This document shows, piece by piece, positions 17,984 through 26,418 of a stretch of DNA of 64,000 nucleotides. How positions within the stretch are numbered: position 1 is the stretch's first letter; each line of letters starts with the position of its first letter. The translations under genes were made by a program, and so were the position numbers. Below the pieces are notes generated by a model that had not been told where the DNA came from, made no database searches, and saw only the letters and a program-made list of their open reading frames with translations. Source of the stretch: Caldilineaceae bacterium (GTDB lineage: Bacteria; Chloroflexota; Anaerolineae; Caldilineales; Caldilineaceae); the NCBI GenBank assembly GCA_022823185.1, contig JAJDXQ010000006.1, positions 1-64,000 on the forward strand. The letters run 5' to 3'.

Positions 17984-19239
17984 AAGCCCTGTGTGACCTC
18001 CTTGTCCAGAGCTGTGCGCCAGGCTGCAGGGATCCGGTCACCCAGTTTGACACGCTTCGCGCCGATAAACTGGGCCAGCTCCCGAATTGAGTCTGTAACA
18101 GCAGCTCCGGTCTGCGCGTCATTGCGCTCATCCTCTTCAGGATACAATGCATGGATATGGTAGATTCCAGTCTTGCGTTCGAGTTTCGAGTCCATTCTCC
18201 CGATGAAGCGGTCGCCATCCAGCAGAGGCATCACATAGTAGCCGTATTCCCGCTTGGCTTTCGGCACATAAATCTCGATTCGGTAGTAAAAGTCGAAGAG
18301 CTGCTCTGTCCGTTCCCGGTCGCAGATGAGATTGTCAAAAGGCGACAAAAAGACCGTGCGCGGCGCCCACTCCCCTGCATGGATTGATTCCAGCTGTGGC
18401 AGCGTATCCTGGTGGATGTACCAGTCGTCGTCCCAAGGCCCATCCTCGTCCATAACCTGTGCCGGCAGCACAATCCCCTCTTCCACCAGCTCCTTCAGCC
18501 GCTCGCCCAGGTTCGGGTACCTTCTGCGCATGAAATGCTCGTTGATCTGCTTCTGACTCGCCGCGCCCAGCGCCTTCAGCGAGCGCTGGCACGCCTCGCG
18601 CACAACCTCCTCCTCCGCCGGTAACGCCGTGTCCACCCACTCCGGCAGCCACGCATCCCGCAGATGCCACAGCTTCTGGTTACCCCGCCGGCCCACAGTC
18701 ATCACAAGCCCCTTGCGGTCCAGGAAGTCCAACATGCGTGAAACCGCGCTCCCCCCGGTCCAGCCCAGCGACTCCCACGGAACAGCCTCCGGCCCTGCCA
18801 GCGCCTTCGAAGGCAGCGGCCCGTCCTCCCGCAGACGCGCCAGAATATGCGCCTCCAGCTCTGCATTCAACGCCATCCACCCGCGTACCCGCTCCGACCA
18901 CTCGCTGGAATTGGTAAATGCCCGCCCAATCCACCGCCGGAAAAGAGGATAATCCTCCGTCAGAACAAAGGAAGCGGCGTGCGCCCAGGCCTCGATGATC
19001 TCCCGCTCCTCCAGCAGATCGTCCAGCCACGTCGGGTCAAACGCCCCCATCCGGCTCCACAACACCAGCAACTGCGTCCGCTCCACCGCCCGGATCGGAT
19101 CGATCTGCAGGCAGTTGATCTGCCTCAGTAGCTCGACGATGCCCGTTTTGTTTGCCTGCGCGCGCGGCCCCGCCAGCCCCTGCGCGGCAACAGCCAACCG
19201 GCGGGCTTCCTTCGGTGTTAGCGTGATCTGCTGACCCAT
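17980..19239 (-). CDS. Winged-helix DNA glycosylase, AlkX/YcaQ type
   Basis: A 419-residue member of the HTH_42 family (YcaQ/AlkZ), monofunctional DNA glycosylases that unhook interstrand crosslinks. The catalytic segment near the N-terminus reads LQIDPI with Gln45-Ile-Asp47, the QxD form reported for AlkX/YcaQ rather than the QxQ of AlkZ. Conserved stretches follow: RTQLLVLWSRMGAFDP, AWAHAASFVLTEDYPLFR, and near the C-terminus VFLSPFDNLICDRERTEQLFDFYYRIEIYVP then GYYVMPLLDGDRFIGRMD. The start is ATG 19239. It overlaps the transporter gene by ATGA, an unexpected pairing with no obvious biochemical logic. Confidence 0.85.
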   Translation of the reverse strand: MGQQITLTPKEARRLAVAAQGLAGPRAQANKTGIVELLRQINCLQIDPIRAVERTQLLVLWSRMGAFDPTWLDDLLEEREIIEAWAHAASFVLTEDYPLFRRWIGRAFTNSSEWSERVRGWMALNAELEAHILARLREDGPLPSKALAGPEAVPWESLGWTGGSAVSRMLDFLDRKGLVMTVGRRGNQKLWHLRDAWLPEWVDTALPAEEEVVREACQRSLKALGAASQKQINEHFMRRRYPNLGERLKELVEEGIVLPAQVMDEDGPWDDDWYIHQDTLPQLESIHAGEWAPRTVFLSPFDNLICDRERTEQLFDFYYRIEIYVPKAKREYGYYVMPLLDGDRFIGRMDSKLERKTGIYHIHALYPEEDERNDAQTGAAVTDSIRELAQFIGAKRVKLGDRIPAAWRTALDKEVTQGL

Positions 19240-19253
19240 GTTCTCCCTTGCCT

Positions 19254-20405
19254 TTAACCCAACGCGGCTTCGCCGATCGCCCTGTACCCGCGCGCCGCGC
19301 CAATCAAGTCATCCAGCTTCAGCTTCTCGTTGATAATGTGCGCGTCGGCTTCCGTCGCCGGGCCAAAGCCGATCGTCGGTATGCCCGCCACGCCCGCGCT
19401 GTATGCCGCATTCGTGCAGAATCGGTATGCGTTCAACCCAGCCTCGATGCCCGCGCTTTGCACCGCGCCCAGCGCCATCGTCACATACGGGTCCTCGTCA
19501 TCCGCCAGCCACGCCGGAAAGAACTTCTCCGTCGTAAACGTGTGTCCGGTATAGCTCGTGTACTCTCCAATGCCCACACGGGCGTCCAGCTGGATATCGG
19601 CCAGCTCCGGCCGTTGGCTGATGTCCGCCAGCACACGCTCGGCGTTCTCCCCTGGCAGCAGCCGGCGGTCATACGTCACCTTGCAGATGCTGGGGATCAC
19701 CGAATGTCCCGGATAGGGCGCGCTGATGATATCCGTCAGCGCAAAGATCGCCGGACCCATCTGCGGATGCTCCTCCAGCGGCAGATCCTCCACCACCGCA
19801 ATGACCCGCATCATGTCCAGCACCGCGTTGCGCCCCATCTGCGGCGCCGACGAGTGCGACGGACGCCCCGTCGTCGTCAGGTGTATCTCGGCCCGGCCGC
19901 GTCCCCCCCGCACGATCTGCAAGTCCGACGCCTCGCCAATCACAACAAAATCCGCTCCCGTCTGCCCGATCACCTTCTCCAGAGCCACCCCCTCCAGCAC
20001 CTCCTCCATCACCGACGCGCTCACCACCGCCTTGCCCTTCAGCCCGGCCCGGTCGAGCCCGCCAATGCCATGCACCATCGCCGCCAGCGCGCCCTTCATG
20101 TCCGCCGCGCCCCGCCCGTGCAGCGCGCCGCCCCGCACCTCTCCGCTGAACGGGTCCAGCTCCCACGGCACACCCGGCGAGACCCCCACCGTATCCGTAT
20201 GCGCGTCAAAAACGATCGTCGGCCCCGGCTGCGCCCCCTCAACCACCCCCACGACGTTGCCCACGCTGTCCGTCCATACCCTGTCGAACCCCAGCGCCTT
20301 CATCTCATCCTCGATACGGCGGGAAACCTGCGCCTCCTCACCGCTCAAGCTCTGAATGCGCACAATATCTCGAGCAAAGTCGATCAAGCGATCTGTATCC
20401 AGCAT
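19254..20405 (-). CDS. M20-family metallohydrolase (ArgE/DapE/YgeY-like)
   Basis: A 383-residue two-zinc amidohydrolase of peptidase family M20. Metal-site motifs are all present: FDAHTDTV (His and catalytic Asp), HGRGAADMKG (bridging Asp), VMEEVLEG (general-base Glu pair), IGEASDL and the late PATEADAHIINE (final His). The dimerisation segment with TTTGRPSHSSAP lies between. The pattern fits the YgeY/ArgE-like branch that removes acyl or carbamoyl groups from amino acids or short peptides in the cytoplasm. It ends 14 bases before the glycosylase gene start on the same strand and probably leads a three-gene transcript with the glycosylase and the transporter. Confidence 0.85.
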   Translation of the reverse strand: MLDTDRLIDFARDIVRIQSLSGEEAQVSRRIEDEMKALGFDRVWTDSVGNVVGVVEGAQPGPTIVFDAHTDTVGVSPGVPWELDPFSGEVRGGALHGRGAADMKGALAAMVHGIGGLDRAGLKGKAVVSASVMEEVLEGVALEKVIGQTGADFVVIGEASDLQIVRGGRGRAEIHLTTTGRPSHSSAPQMGRNAVLDMMRVIAVVEDLPLEEHPQMGPAIFALTDIISAPYPGHSVIPSICKVTYDRRLLPGENAERVLADISQRPELADIQLDARVGIGEYTSYTGHTFTTEKFFPAWLADDEDPYVTMALGAVQSAGIEAGLNAYRFCTNAAYSAGVAGIPTIGFGPATEADAHIINEKLKLDDLIGAARGYRAIGEAALG

Positions 20406-20834
20406 TCAACTTTCCTTATCTGACGATTTCCAAGTCCCGGCCCTCGCGGCGCCTCGCGCCTCCTGGCGCTGCCGCCCCGTCCCCTCCGCTCTGCCCCTCT
20501 CAAACCGATTTCGGTCTCTTCCTCATCGACACGGAAAAGAATATAGCTGAACTATTATGATTCGCGCAACCACTCTTTTCGCGCCGCCTCCCGCCAGACA
20601 CCCCAAACCGCCAAAAGAGACCCAGTTTCCCCCGCCCGCGGCGCATCTCCGCCCCACCCCGCCTCCCACTATCCACTATCCACTGCCGTTCCGATGCGCC
20701 TAGCGTTTCCCATGCCTTGCCAAGCGCTTGCCTGTCAGATACACTACACCGTACTGCAGCGGTCCACTGCCGGCGGCTCATCATCGAAACCTTCCCCGGC
20801 CACTGAACCACAGCCAAAGGAGCCTCCCCCACAC
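20406..20834. other. Divergent promoter region between M20 and MoxR genes
   Basis: Contains an AT-rich patch at 20540-20570 (AATATAGCTGAACTATTATGA) suited to divergent promoters and a CACTATCCACT repeat at 20667-20690. No gene seen. Confidence 0.4.
20667..20690. repeat. Dispersed CACTGACCACTG-type repeat, copy b
   Basis: CACTATCCACTATCCACTGCCGTT: two and a half 8-base units of CACTATC followed by CACTGC, related to the copy at 25234. Confidence 0.5.
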
Positions 20835-21815
20835 ATGAATACAACGCGCTCGTTCCAGTCAATCGAAGAAACGAAAGACTGTCTTGGCGGGCAGCAATAC
20901 ATTGCCAGCGATGAAATCGCCACAACCGTCTACCTGTCGCAACAACTGGGCAAACCGCTGCTCACCGAAGGCCCGGCCGGCGTCGGCAAGACCGAGCTCG
21001 CCAAGGCCATCGCCGGCTCGCTCGGCCGCAACCTCATCCGCCTGCAATGTTACGAAGGCCTCGACGAGACCAAGGCCCTCTATGAGTGGGAGTACGCCAA
21101 GCAGCTCCTGTATACGCAGCTGCTCCGCGACCAGCTCCAGCAGACCCTCGCCGGAGCCAGCTCGCTCGCCGAAGCCGCCGACCGCCTCACCGACGAAGAA
21201 GACGTCTTCTTCTCCATGCGTTTCCTCCTGCAGCGGCCCCTCCTGCGCGCAATTCTCAGCGACGAGCCCGTTGTCCTCCTCATCGACGAAATCGACCGCG
21301 CCGATGCCGAATTCGAGGCCTTCCTGCTCGAAGTCCTCAGCGACTTCCAGGTCAGCGTGCCGGAGCTCGGCACACTCGCCGCCAAACACATACCCATCGT
21401 CGTCCTCACCAGCAACAACACCCGCGAGCTGAGCGAGGCGCTCAAACGGCGTTGCCTCTATCTCTTCATCGGCTATCCCTCTCTCGAACAAGAGCTGGAC
21501 GTTGTCCGCCTCAAAGTGCCCGACCTCGCCCCCCAGATGGCCCGCCAGGCCGTAGAGCTTGTGCAAAGCCTGCGCCAGATCGACCTCCGCAAGCTGCCCA
21601 GCATCTCCGAAACCCTGGACTGGGCGCAGGCGCTTGTCACCCTCAATTCCGAAAACCTTGATCGCAAGACCCTTGAGACAACCCTCAGCGTCCTCCTGAA
21701 ACACGAGACCGACCTGCGAAAGGTGCAGCGCCAGCTGGGGCGCATGGACGGCCAGGACGATGACGACGAAACCGACTGGGACCAAGAGCTGCCCCGCCGG
21801 CGACGCATCGACTGA
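20835..21815 (+). CDS. MoxR-family AAA+ ATPase
   Basis: A 326-residue AAA+ ATPase. ATG 20835 is preferred to the frame's earlier start because AAAGGAG lies 12 bases before it and the protein then has normal MoxR length. Walker A is GPAGVGKTE, Walker B VVLLIDEIDRAD, and sensor 1 VLTSNNTRELSEALKRRC. MoxR ATPases act as chaperones that load metals or cofactors or remodel complexes, nearly always with a von Willebrand factor A partner. Exactly such a partner follows 88 bases downstream. The CoxD-like features suggest the CoxD/CoxE type pair, but no carbon monoxide dehydrogenase genes are near. Confidence 0.9.
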   Translation: MNTTRSFQSIEETKDCLGGQQYIASDEIATTVYLSQQLGKPLLTEGPAGVGKTELAKAIAGSLGRNLIRLQCYEGLDETKALYEWEYAKQLLYTQLLRDQLQQTLAGASSLAEAADRLTDEEDVFFSMRFLLQRPLLRAILSDEPVVLLIDEIDRADAEFEAFLLEVLSDFQVSVPELGTLAAKHIPIVVLTSNNTRELSEALKRRCLYLFIGYPSLEQELDVVRLKVPDLAPQMARQAVELVQSLRQIDLRKLPSISETLDWAQALVTLNSENLDRKTLETTLSVLLKHETDLRKVQRQLGRMDGQDDDDETDWDQELPRRRRID

Positions 21816-21903
21816 CCCATGCGTCACCCGACCATTCCGCCCCACCACGCTCCTGGAAACAAAGTAAAGTACGTCTCCGCCCCCCGCTGCCGAGGAGAAT
21901 CCA

Positions 21904-23286
21904 ATGGAAGAGCGAATCGTTAAATTTATCTCAGCGCTGCGTTCCGGCGGCGTGCGCGTCAGCCTGGCCGAAAGCGCCGACGCTTTCACCGCCGTGGACA
22001 ACCTGGGCGTCCAGGATCGAGAATCTTTCCGCCTCAGCCTGCGCGCCACACTGGTGAAGGACGTCGAAAGCCTGCCTACTTTCGAAGAGCTCTTTCCCCT
22101 CTTTTTCGGCAGCGGCGAGCCGCCTCCGCTCATGAATATGATGGAGGATCTGTCCGAGGAAGAGGCCAACATGCTGGCCCAGGCCCTCAAAGAGTTCGGC
22201 CAGCGGCTGCGAGAGATGCTCGAGCGACTCCTGCGCGGCGAACAAATGACCCCGCAAGAATTGGATGCCCTCGGCCAGATGGTGGGCCTGAACAACGCCG
22301 ACGATCTCCGCTACCGTGAATGGATGGCGCGCCGGATGCAGCGCGCCCTGCAGTTCGAGCAAGTGCGCGATGCAATGCAGGAGATCATGGAGCTCATGGC
22401 CCAGATGGGCATGAACAAGGAACGCCTGGATCAGATGCGCCAGCTCATCGCCCAAAACATGGACGCCCTGCGCGAGCAACTGCGCCAGCACGCCGGCCAG
22501 CGCATCGCCGAAAACATGGCCGAACAGCGGCCCGAAGACCAGCTCGACGGCCTCATGGACCGCCCGTTCCAGGCCCTCTCCGACACCGACATGCAGAAGC
22601 TGCGCCAGGAGGTGCGTCGACTGGCCGCCCTCCTCCGCAGTCGCATCGCCCTCCGCCAAAAACGCGCCAAAACCGGCCAGCTCGACGCCAAAGCCACCAT
22701 CCGCGCCAACCTCAAACACGGCGGCGTCCCGTTCCAGATCAAACACCGCGACCGCACCCTGAAGCCCAAGCTGGTCGTGATCTGCGACATCAGCACCTCC
22801 ATGCGCCACTGCACCGAACTCATGCTCTCGCTGCTCTATGAACTGCAAGACCAGGTGAGCAAGTCCCATGCCTTCGCCTTCATCGACCACCTGGAGTACA
22901 TCACGCCCGATTTTCAAGGCAACCGCGCCAATGAAGCGATCCAACAGGTCCTGATCAGGATGCCCCCGGGCTATTACAGCACCGACCTGGGCCACAGCCT
23001 CCAGAATTTCGCCGACGACTACCTCGACACCATCGACCACCGCACCACCCTCATCATCGTCGGCGACGGCCGCAACAACTATAACGATCCCCGGCTCGAT
23101 ATCTTCAGGACAATGGCCCGCCGCAGTCGCCGCACCCTGTGGCTGAATCCCGAAATGCCGATGCTCTGGGGCAGCGGCGACAGCGATATGCTCGAGTATG
23201 TGCCCCTGTGCGACAAAATCCTGCAGGTCAGTACGCTCTCCGAGTTGACGGCGGCGGTGGACCAGCTTCTCGTCGACAGGACGTAG
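21904..23286 (+). CDS. CoxE-like VWA-domain protein
   Basis: A 460-residue protein with a long helical N-terminal region (residues 60-260, rich in Met, Gln and Leu) and a C-terminal von Willebrand factor A domain. The metal-ion-dependent adhesion site is intact: DISTSM, a conserved Thr region near PPGYYSTDLGHSL, and IVGDGRNNYNDP. It fits the CoxE-like VWA family that works with MoxR ATPases as a cytoplasmic assembly module. GAGGAG lies shortly before ATG 21904. It follows the MoxR gene and precedes an M14 carboxypeptidase, which could be its client but has no proven link. Confidence 0.85.
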   Translation: MEERIVKFISALRSGGVRVSLAESADAFTAVDNLGVQDRESFRLSLRATLVKDVESLPTFEELFPLFFGSGEPPPLMNMMEDLSEEEANMLAQALKEFGQRLREMLERLLRGEQMTPQELDALGQMVGLNNADDLRYREWMARRMQRALQFEQVRDAMQEIMELMAQMGMNKERLDQMRQLIAQNMDALREQLRQHAGQRIAENMAEQRPEDQLDGLMDRPFQALSDTDMQKLRQEVRRLAALLRSRIALRQKRAKTGQLDAKATIRANLKHGGVPFQIKHRDRTLKPKLVVICDISTSMRHCTELMLSLLYELQDQVSKSHAFAFIDHLEYITPDFQGNRANEAIQQVLIRMPPGYYSTDLGHSLQNFADDYLDTIDHRTTLIIVGDGRNNYNDPRLDIFRTMARRSRRTLWLNPEMPMLWGSGDSDMLEYVPLCDKILQVSTLSELTAAVDQLLVDRT

Positions 23287-23339
23287 AGTCAGAGGCCAGT
23301 GGCAATTCTCACCCGCTTATCGTTGGCCGCCGCTGATCT

Positions 23340-25148
23340 ATGAGCGCAAAGAGAGCTTTCGTTCGCGTTGCAGGCTGGGCCGCGGGGATTGCACTGTTGG
23401 CCGTGCTGCTTTTCCTCACCCGGCAACAACACAATGTCGCGGAGCGCGCCAGGGATTTCCTGCTCAACGCCGCCGGCGTCGCCGTCTCTCCCCTCGAGGA
23501 CCCCTGCGAACCGAACCAGTCCACCGAAGCCGTCGTCGCCCGCATCAACTACACAGACGCCCACGCTCTGCACGCCCTTTTCGACCAGGTCGATGTCTGG
23601 CACGTCCGCCCGCAGCAACAGGCCGTCGTCGCCCTCGTGTCGCCCGCGCAACAACAATGGCTCGCCCGCGAAGGCTACCCCTTCTCGCAGGAACCGGATC
23701 TGACCGCCGCCTTGCCCGATCCCTGCGCCCTCCAGGCACAGGCCGCCGCCGGCCGCATTCCCGGCTACGCCTGCTACCGCACCGTCGAACAGACCCACTC
23801 CGATCTGGCGACGCTGGCCGAGCGGTACCCCGGCCTGGCCGAACGTATAGACATTGGCAACAGCTGGTACAAAATTCGCTCCTGGGGCATGGCCGGCTTC
23901 GACATCCACGCCCTCGTCCTGACCAACCGCCAGGACACAGATTTCGAGAAGGGCGACCTGGTCGTCATGGGCGCGCAACACCCCCGCGAACTGGCCACCA
24001 CCGAAGTCGCCACCCTCTTTGCCGAGCTGCTGCTCTCAAACTACGGCGTAGACCCGGACCTGACGTGGCTGCTCGACTACAACCGCATTCACATCATCCC
24101 TATCGCCAATCCCGACGGCCGCACCTGGGTAGAGGAGGGACATCTCTGGCGCAAAAACACCAACTCCACCAACGGCTGTGACTTCCCCAGCAACGGCGTC
24201 GACCTGAACCGCAACGGCAGCTTCCTGTGGAACCACTGTCAAGGCTGTTCATCCGACGATGTCTGCTCCGTCTTCTACCGCGGTGAAGCGGCTGCATCCG
24301 AACCGGAAACGCGTGCCATCGAAGCGTATCTGCAAACCGTCTTTGCCGACCAGCGCGGGGAAGGCTACAACGATCCCGCGCCCGAGGATACAAACGGTGT
24401 CTTCATCTCGCTCCATTCCTACGGCCGCCTCCTCTTCTACCCCTGGGAACACTCCTCCTCGCCGGCCCCCAACCGCGACCAACTGCGCCGCCTCGGCCGC
24501 AAGCTGGGCTATTTCCCAGACTACCGAGTCTGTAACCCCGAGCTTTGCATGTACCGCTTCGACGGCAGCGCCACCGACTTCGCCTACGGCACGCTCGGCG
24601 TCGCCGCCTACACCTATGAGCTCGGCACATCCTTCTTCCAGGACTGCCCCTACTTCGACTCCTCCATCGCCGACCCGATCCTGGACTCCCTTGTCTACGC
24701 CGCCAAAGCGGCCCGCCGTCCCTACCAGCTCCCGGCCGGGCCCGACATTGTCAACGCCAGCGCCGAACCGCCGCGCGTGCCGCAGGGAATGGCCGTCACC
24801 CTCACCGCCGCCGCCGATGATACCCGCAGCGCCGGCAGCGGCTCCGACATCGAACCATCCCAGCCAATCAGCGCGGCCCGCCTCTCCGTCAACGCGCCCT
24901 CCTGGCTCGCAACCACCTTCGAAGCCCTGCAACCGCTTGACGGAAACTTCGACGCCGCCGTTGAATCTCTGACCGGCGCGCTCGACACCGCCGACATGGC
25001 CCCCGGCGCCCACACCATCTTCATCGAAGCGCAAGACGCCGACGGCAACTGGGGCCCCCCAACCGCCGTATCCATAGAGGTCGTCGCGGTCGCCACCGAA
25101 CGGACCCCCCCACAGTTCAAGCAGTACCTCCCCCGCGTCTGGCGTTAA
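23340..25148 (+). CDS. Membrane-anchored or secreted M14 zinc carboxypeptidase
   Basis: A 602-residue protein with an N-terminal signal anchor (VAGWAAGIALLAVLLFL), so the catalytic part is outside the membrane. The M14 active site is complete: zinc ligands His214 and Glu217 in HPRE, His359 in SLHSYG, and catalytic Glu427 in YTYELGTSFF. The GVDLNRNGSFLW motif holds the substrate-binding Asn-Arg. The lid carries cysteines (CQGCSSDDVC, CNPELC) likely to form disulphides. A C-terminal region from about 475 looks like an Ig-like domain (RVPQGMAVTLTAAADDT, then a closing LPRVWR). It should trim peptides or wall material. It starts 53 bases after the VWA gene and may be in its operon. Confidence 0.85.
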   Translation: MSAKRAFVRVAGWAAGIALLAVLLFLTRQQHNVAERARDFLLNAAGVAVSPLEDPCEPNQSTEAVVARINYTDAHALHALFDQVDVWHVRPQQQAVVALVSPAQQQWLAREGYPFSQEPDLTAALPDPCALQAQAAAGRIPGYACYRTVEQTHSDLATLAERYPGLAERIDIGNSWYKIRSWGMAGFDIHALVLTNRQDTDFEKGDLVVMGAQHPRELATTEVATLFAELLLSNYGVDPDLTWLLDYNRIHIIPIANPDGRTWVEEGHLWRKNTNSTNGCDFPSNGVDLNRNGSFLWNHCQGCSSDDVCSVFYRGEAAASEPETRAIEAYLQTVFADQRGEGYNDPAPEDTNGVFISLHSYGRLLFYPWEHSSSPAPNRDQLRRLGRKLGYFPDYRVCNPELCMYRFDGSATDFAYGTLGVAAYTYELGTSFFQDCPYFDSSIADPILDSLVYAAKAARRPYQLPAGPDIVNASAEPPRVPQGMAVTLTAAADDTRSAGSGSDIEPSQPISAARLSVNAPSWLATTFEALQPLDGNFDAAVESLTGALDTADMAPGAHTIFIEAQDADGNWGPPTAVSIEVVAVATERTPPQFKQYLPRVWR

Positions 25149-25233
25149 ACCCGCAACGGCAAACTGCCGCCCCCTTCTTCCCGCCTCTCCTCCCCATGTC
25201 GCTTTACGCCCATCCCCAACCAATCGCAGCGTA

Positions 25234-25271
25234 CACTGACCACTGACCACTGACCACTGAATACTGCAGTT
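25234..25271. repeat. Dispersed CACTGACCACTG-type repeat, copy c (clearest)
   Basis: Three and a half perfect 8-base units of CACTGACC followed by ACTGAATACTGCAGTTC. This is the cleanest copy of a short intergenic repeat family found at several places in the window. Confidence 0.7.
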
Positions 25272-25304
25272 CCGACCACTCCAGTACTTCCGCGCGGTCA
25301 ATTC

Positions 25305-25334
25305 TTAGCCTATCGGATTCTTACACTGTATAAT
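25305..25334 (+). promoter_or_regulatory. Predicted sigma70-type promoter of ilvE
   Basis: TTAGCC at 25305-25310 and a perfect TATAAT at 25329-25334 with an 18-base spacer, about 115 bases before the ilvE start. Confidence 0.55.
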
Positions 25335-25392
25335 GCAAACAGGCTTGGCACTTCTGGAGGGCGGACCGCTCTCCCAGGCAACCACAACGAAG

Positions 25393-25418
25393 CCGGTTGG
25401 CCCGTCACCGCCAACCGG
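25393..25418 (+). promoter_or_regulatory. Perfect hairpin in the ilvE leader
   Basis: CCGGTTGGC and GCCAACCGG form a 9-bp perfect stem with an 8-base loop in the presumed untranslated leader, 16 bases before the AAGGAG ribosome site. There is no T-run and no leader peptide with branched-chain codons, so a classical attenuator is not supported; a translational or stability role is possible. Confidence 0.4.
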
Positions 25419-25447
25419 GCGCGCACCTGGCAAGAAGGAGTTCAGCG

Positions 25448-26371
25448 ATGGCGAAAATGCAAGCGGATTATATCTGGATGAACGGGGAGATCATCCCGTG
25501 GGAGCAGGCAACGGTGCATGTATTCACCCATGCACTGCACTATGGCAGCAGCGCATTCGAGGGGATTCGCGCCTACGAAGTGAATGACGCCGCCGCCATC
25601 TTCCGAGGCCCGGAGCACTTTGAGCGGCTTCTCTACTCCTGCAAAGTAGCCCACATCCCATCGCCCTTGACGGTCGACGAATGGATGGAAGTGGCCAAAG
25701 CCGTCCTGCTCAAGAACAGCCATCGCAGCGCCTATATCCGGCCGCTGGTATTCCGCGGCTACGAAAGCCTGGGTGTCGATGGCCGCGGCTGTCCCGTTGA
25801 CGCCATCCTCGCTTCCGTGCCGTGGGGCCGCTATCTCGGAGCGGAAGCCATCGAAGAGGGTGTGGATGTCCAGGTAAGCAGTTGGCGGCGCATGGCCTCC
25901 AACATGCTCAGCCCAATGGCCAAGATCGGCGGCCAGTACGTCAGCAGTCAGAACATCGTCATGGAGGCCAAAGACAACGGCTTCACCGAAGGCATCGCGC
26001 TCGACACCAACGGTCAGGTGAGCGAAGGCAGCGGCGAAAACATCTTCGTCATCTACAAAGGGGTTATCTATACTCCGCCACTCGGCAGCAGCATCCTTGG
26101 CGGCATCACCCGCGACGCCGCCATCACCATCGCACGCGACCTGGGCTACGACCTGCGCGAGCAGGCCATGACCCGTGAAATGCTCTACTTGGCCGACGAA
26201 ATCTTCTTCACCGGCACCGCTGCCGAAATCACTCCCGTCCGCTCCGTGGACAGGCTGCCGGTCGGCGACGGCAAACGCGGCCCCATCACCCAGGCCATCC
26301 AGGGCGTCTTCTTCGGTATCCTCGAAGACAACATGCCGGACAAATGGGGCTGGCTGACCCAAGTAAAATGA
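25448..26371 (+). CDS. ilvE: Branched-chain amino-acid aminotransferase
   Basis: A 307-residue PLP enzyme of fold type IV that catalyses the last step of valine, leucine and isoleucine synthesis. ATG 25448 follows AAGGAG by 7 bases and gives normal length; upstream in-frame starts are ignored. Family features: THALHYGSSAFEGIRAY at the N-terminus, the PLP lysine Lys159 in SPMAKIGGQYVSSQ, EGIALDTNGQVSEGSGENIF, SSILGGITRD, and EIFFTGTAAEITPVRSVD. It stands alone with its own promoter and terminator, not in an ilv/leu operon. Confidence 0.95.
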   Translation: MAKMQADYIWMNGEIIPWEQATVHVFTHALHYGSSAFEGIRAYEVNDAAAIFRGPEHFERLLYSCKVAHIPSPLTVDEWMEVAKAVLLKNSHRSAYIRPLVFRGYESLGVDGRGCPVDAILASVPWGRYLGAEAIEEGVDVQVSSWRRMASNMLSPMAKIGGQYVSSQNIVMEAKDNGFTEGIALDTNGQVSEGSGENIFVIYKGVIYTPPLGSSILGGITRDAAITIARDLGYDLREQAMTREMLYLADEIFFTGTAAEITPVRSVDRLPVGDGKRGPITQAIQGVFFGILEDNMPDKWGWLTQVK

Positions 26372-26378
26372 CCTAACT

Positions 26379-26407
26379 GTGAGGAGCGGTTTTCCTCCGC
26401 TCCTCAC
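26379..26407. terminator. Bidirectional hairpin between ilvE and the orphan binding-protein gene
   Basis: An 11-bp perfect stem (GTGAGGAGCGG / CCGCTCCTCAC) with loop TTTTCCT, 8 bases after the ilvE stop and 12 before the end of the convergent gene. There is no long T-run on either side. Confidence 0.65.
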
Positions 26408-26418
26408 CCCTTTCTCCT

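Noticed and set aside
25333-25587. 84-codon frame in the ilvE leader as an attenuator peptide
   Set aside because: It overlaps ilvE extensively and has no run of Leu, Val or Ile codons near a terminator.
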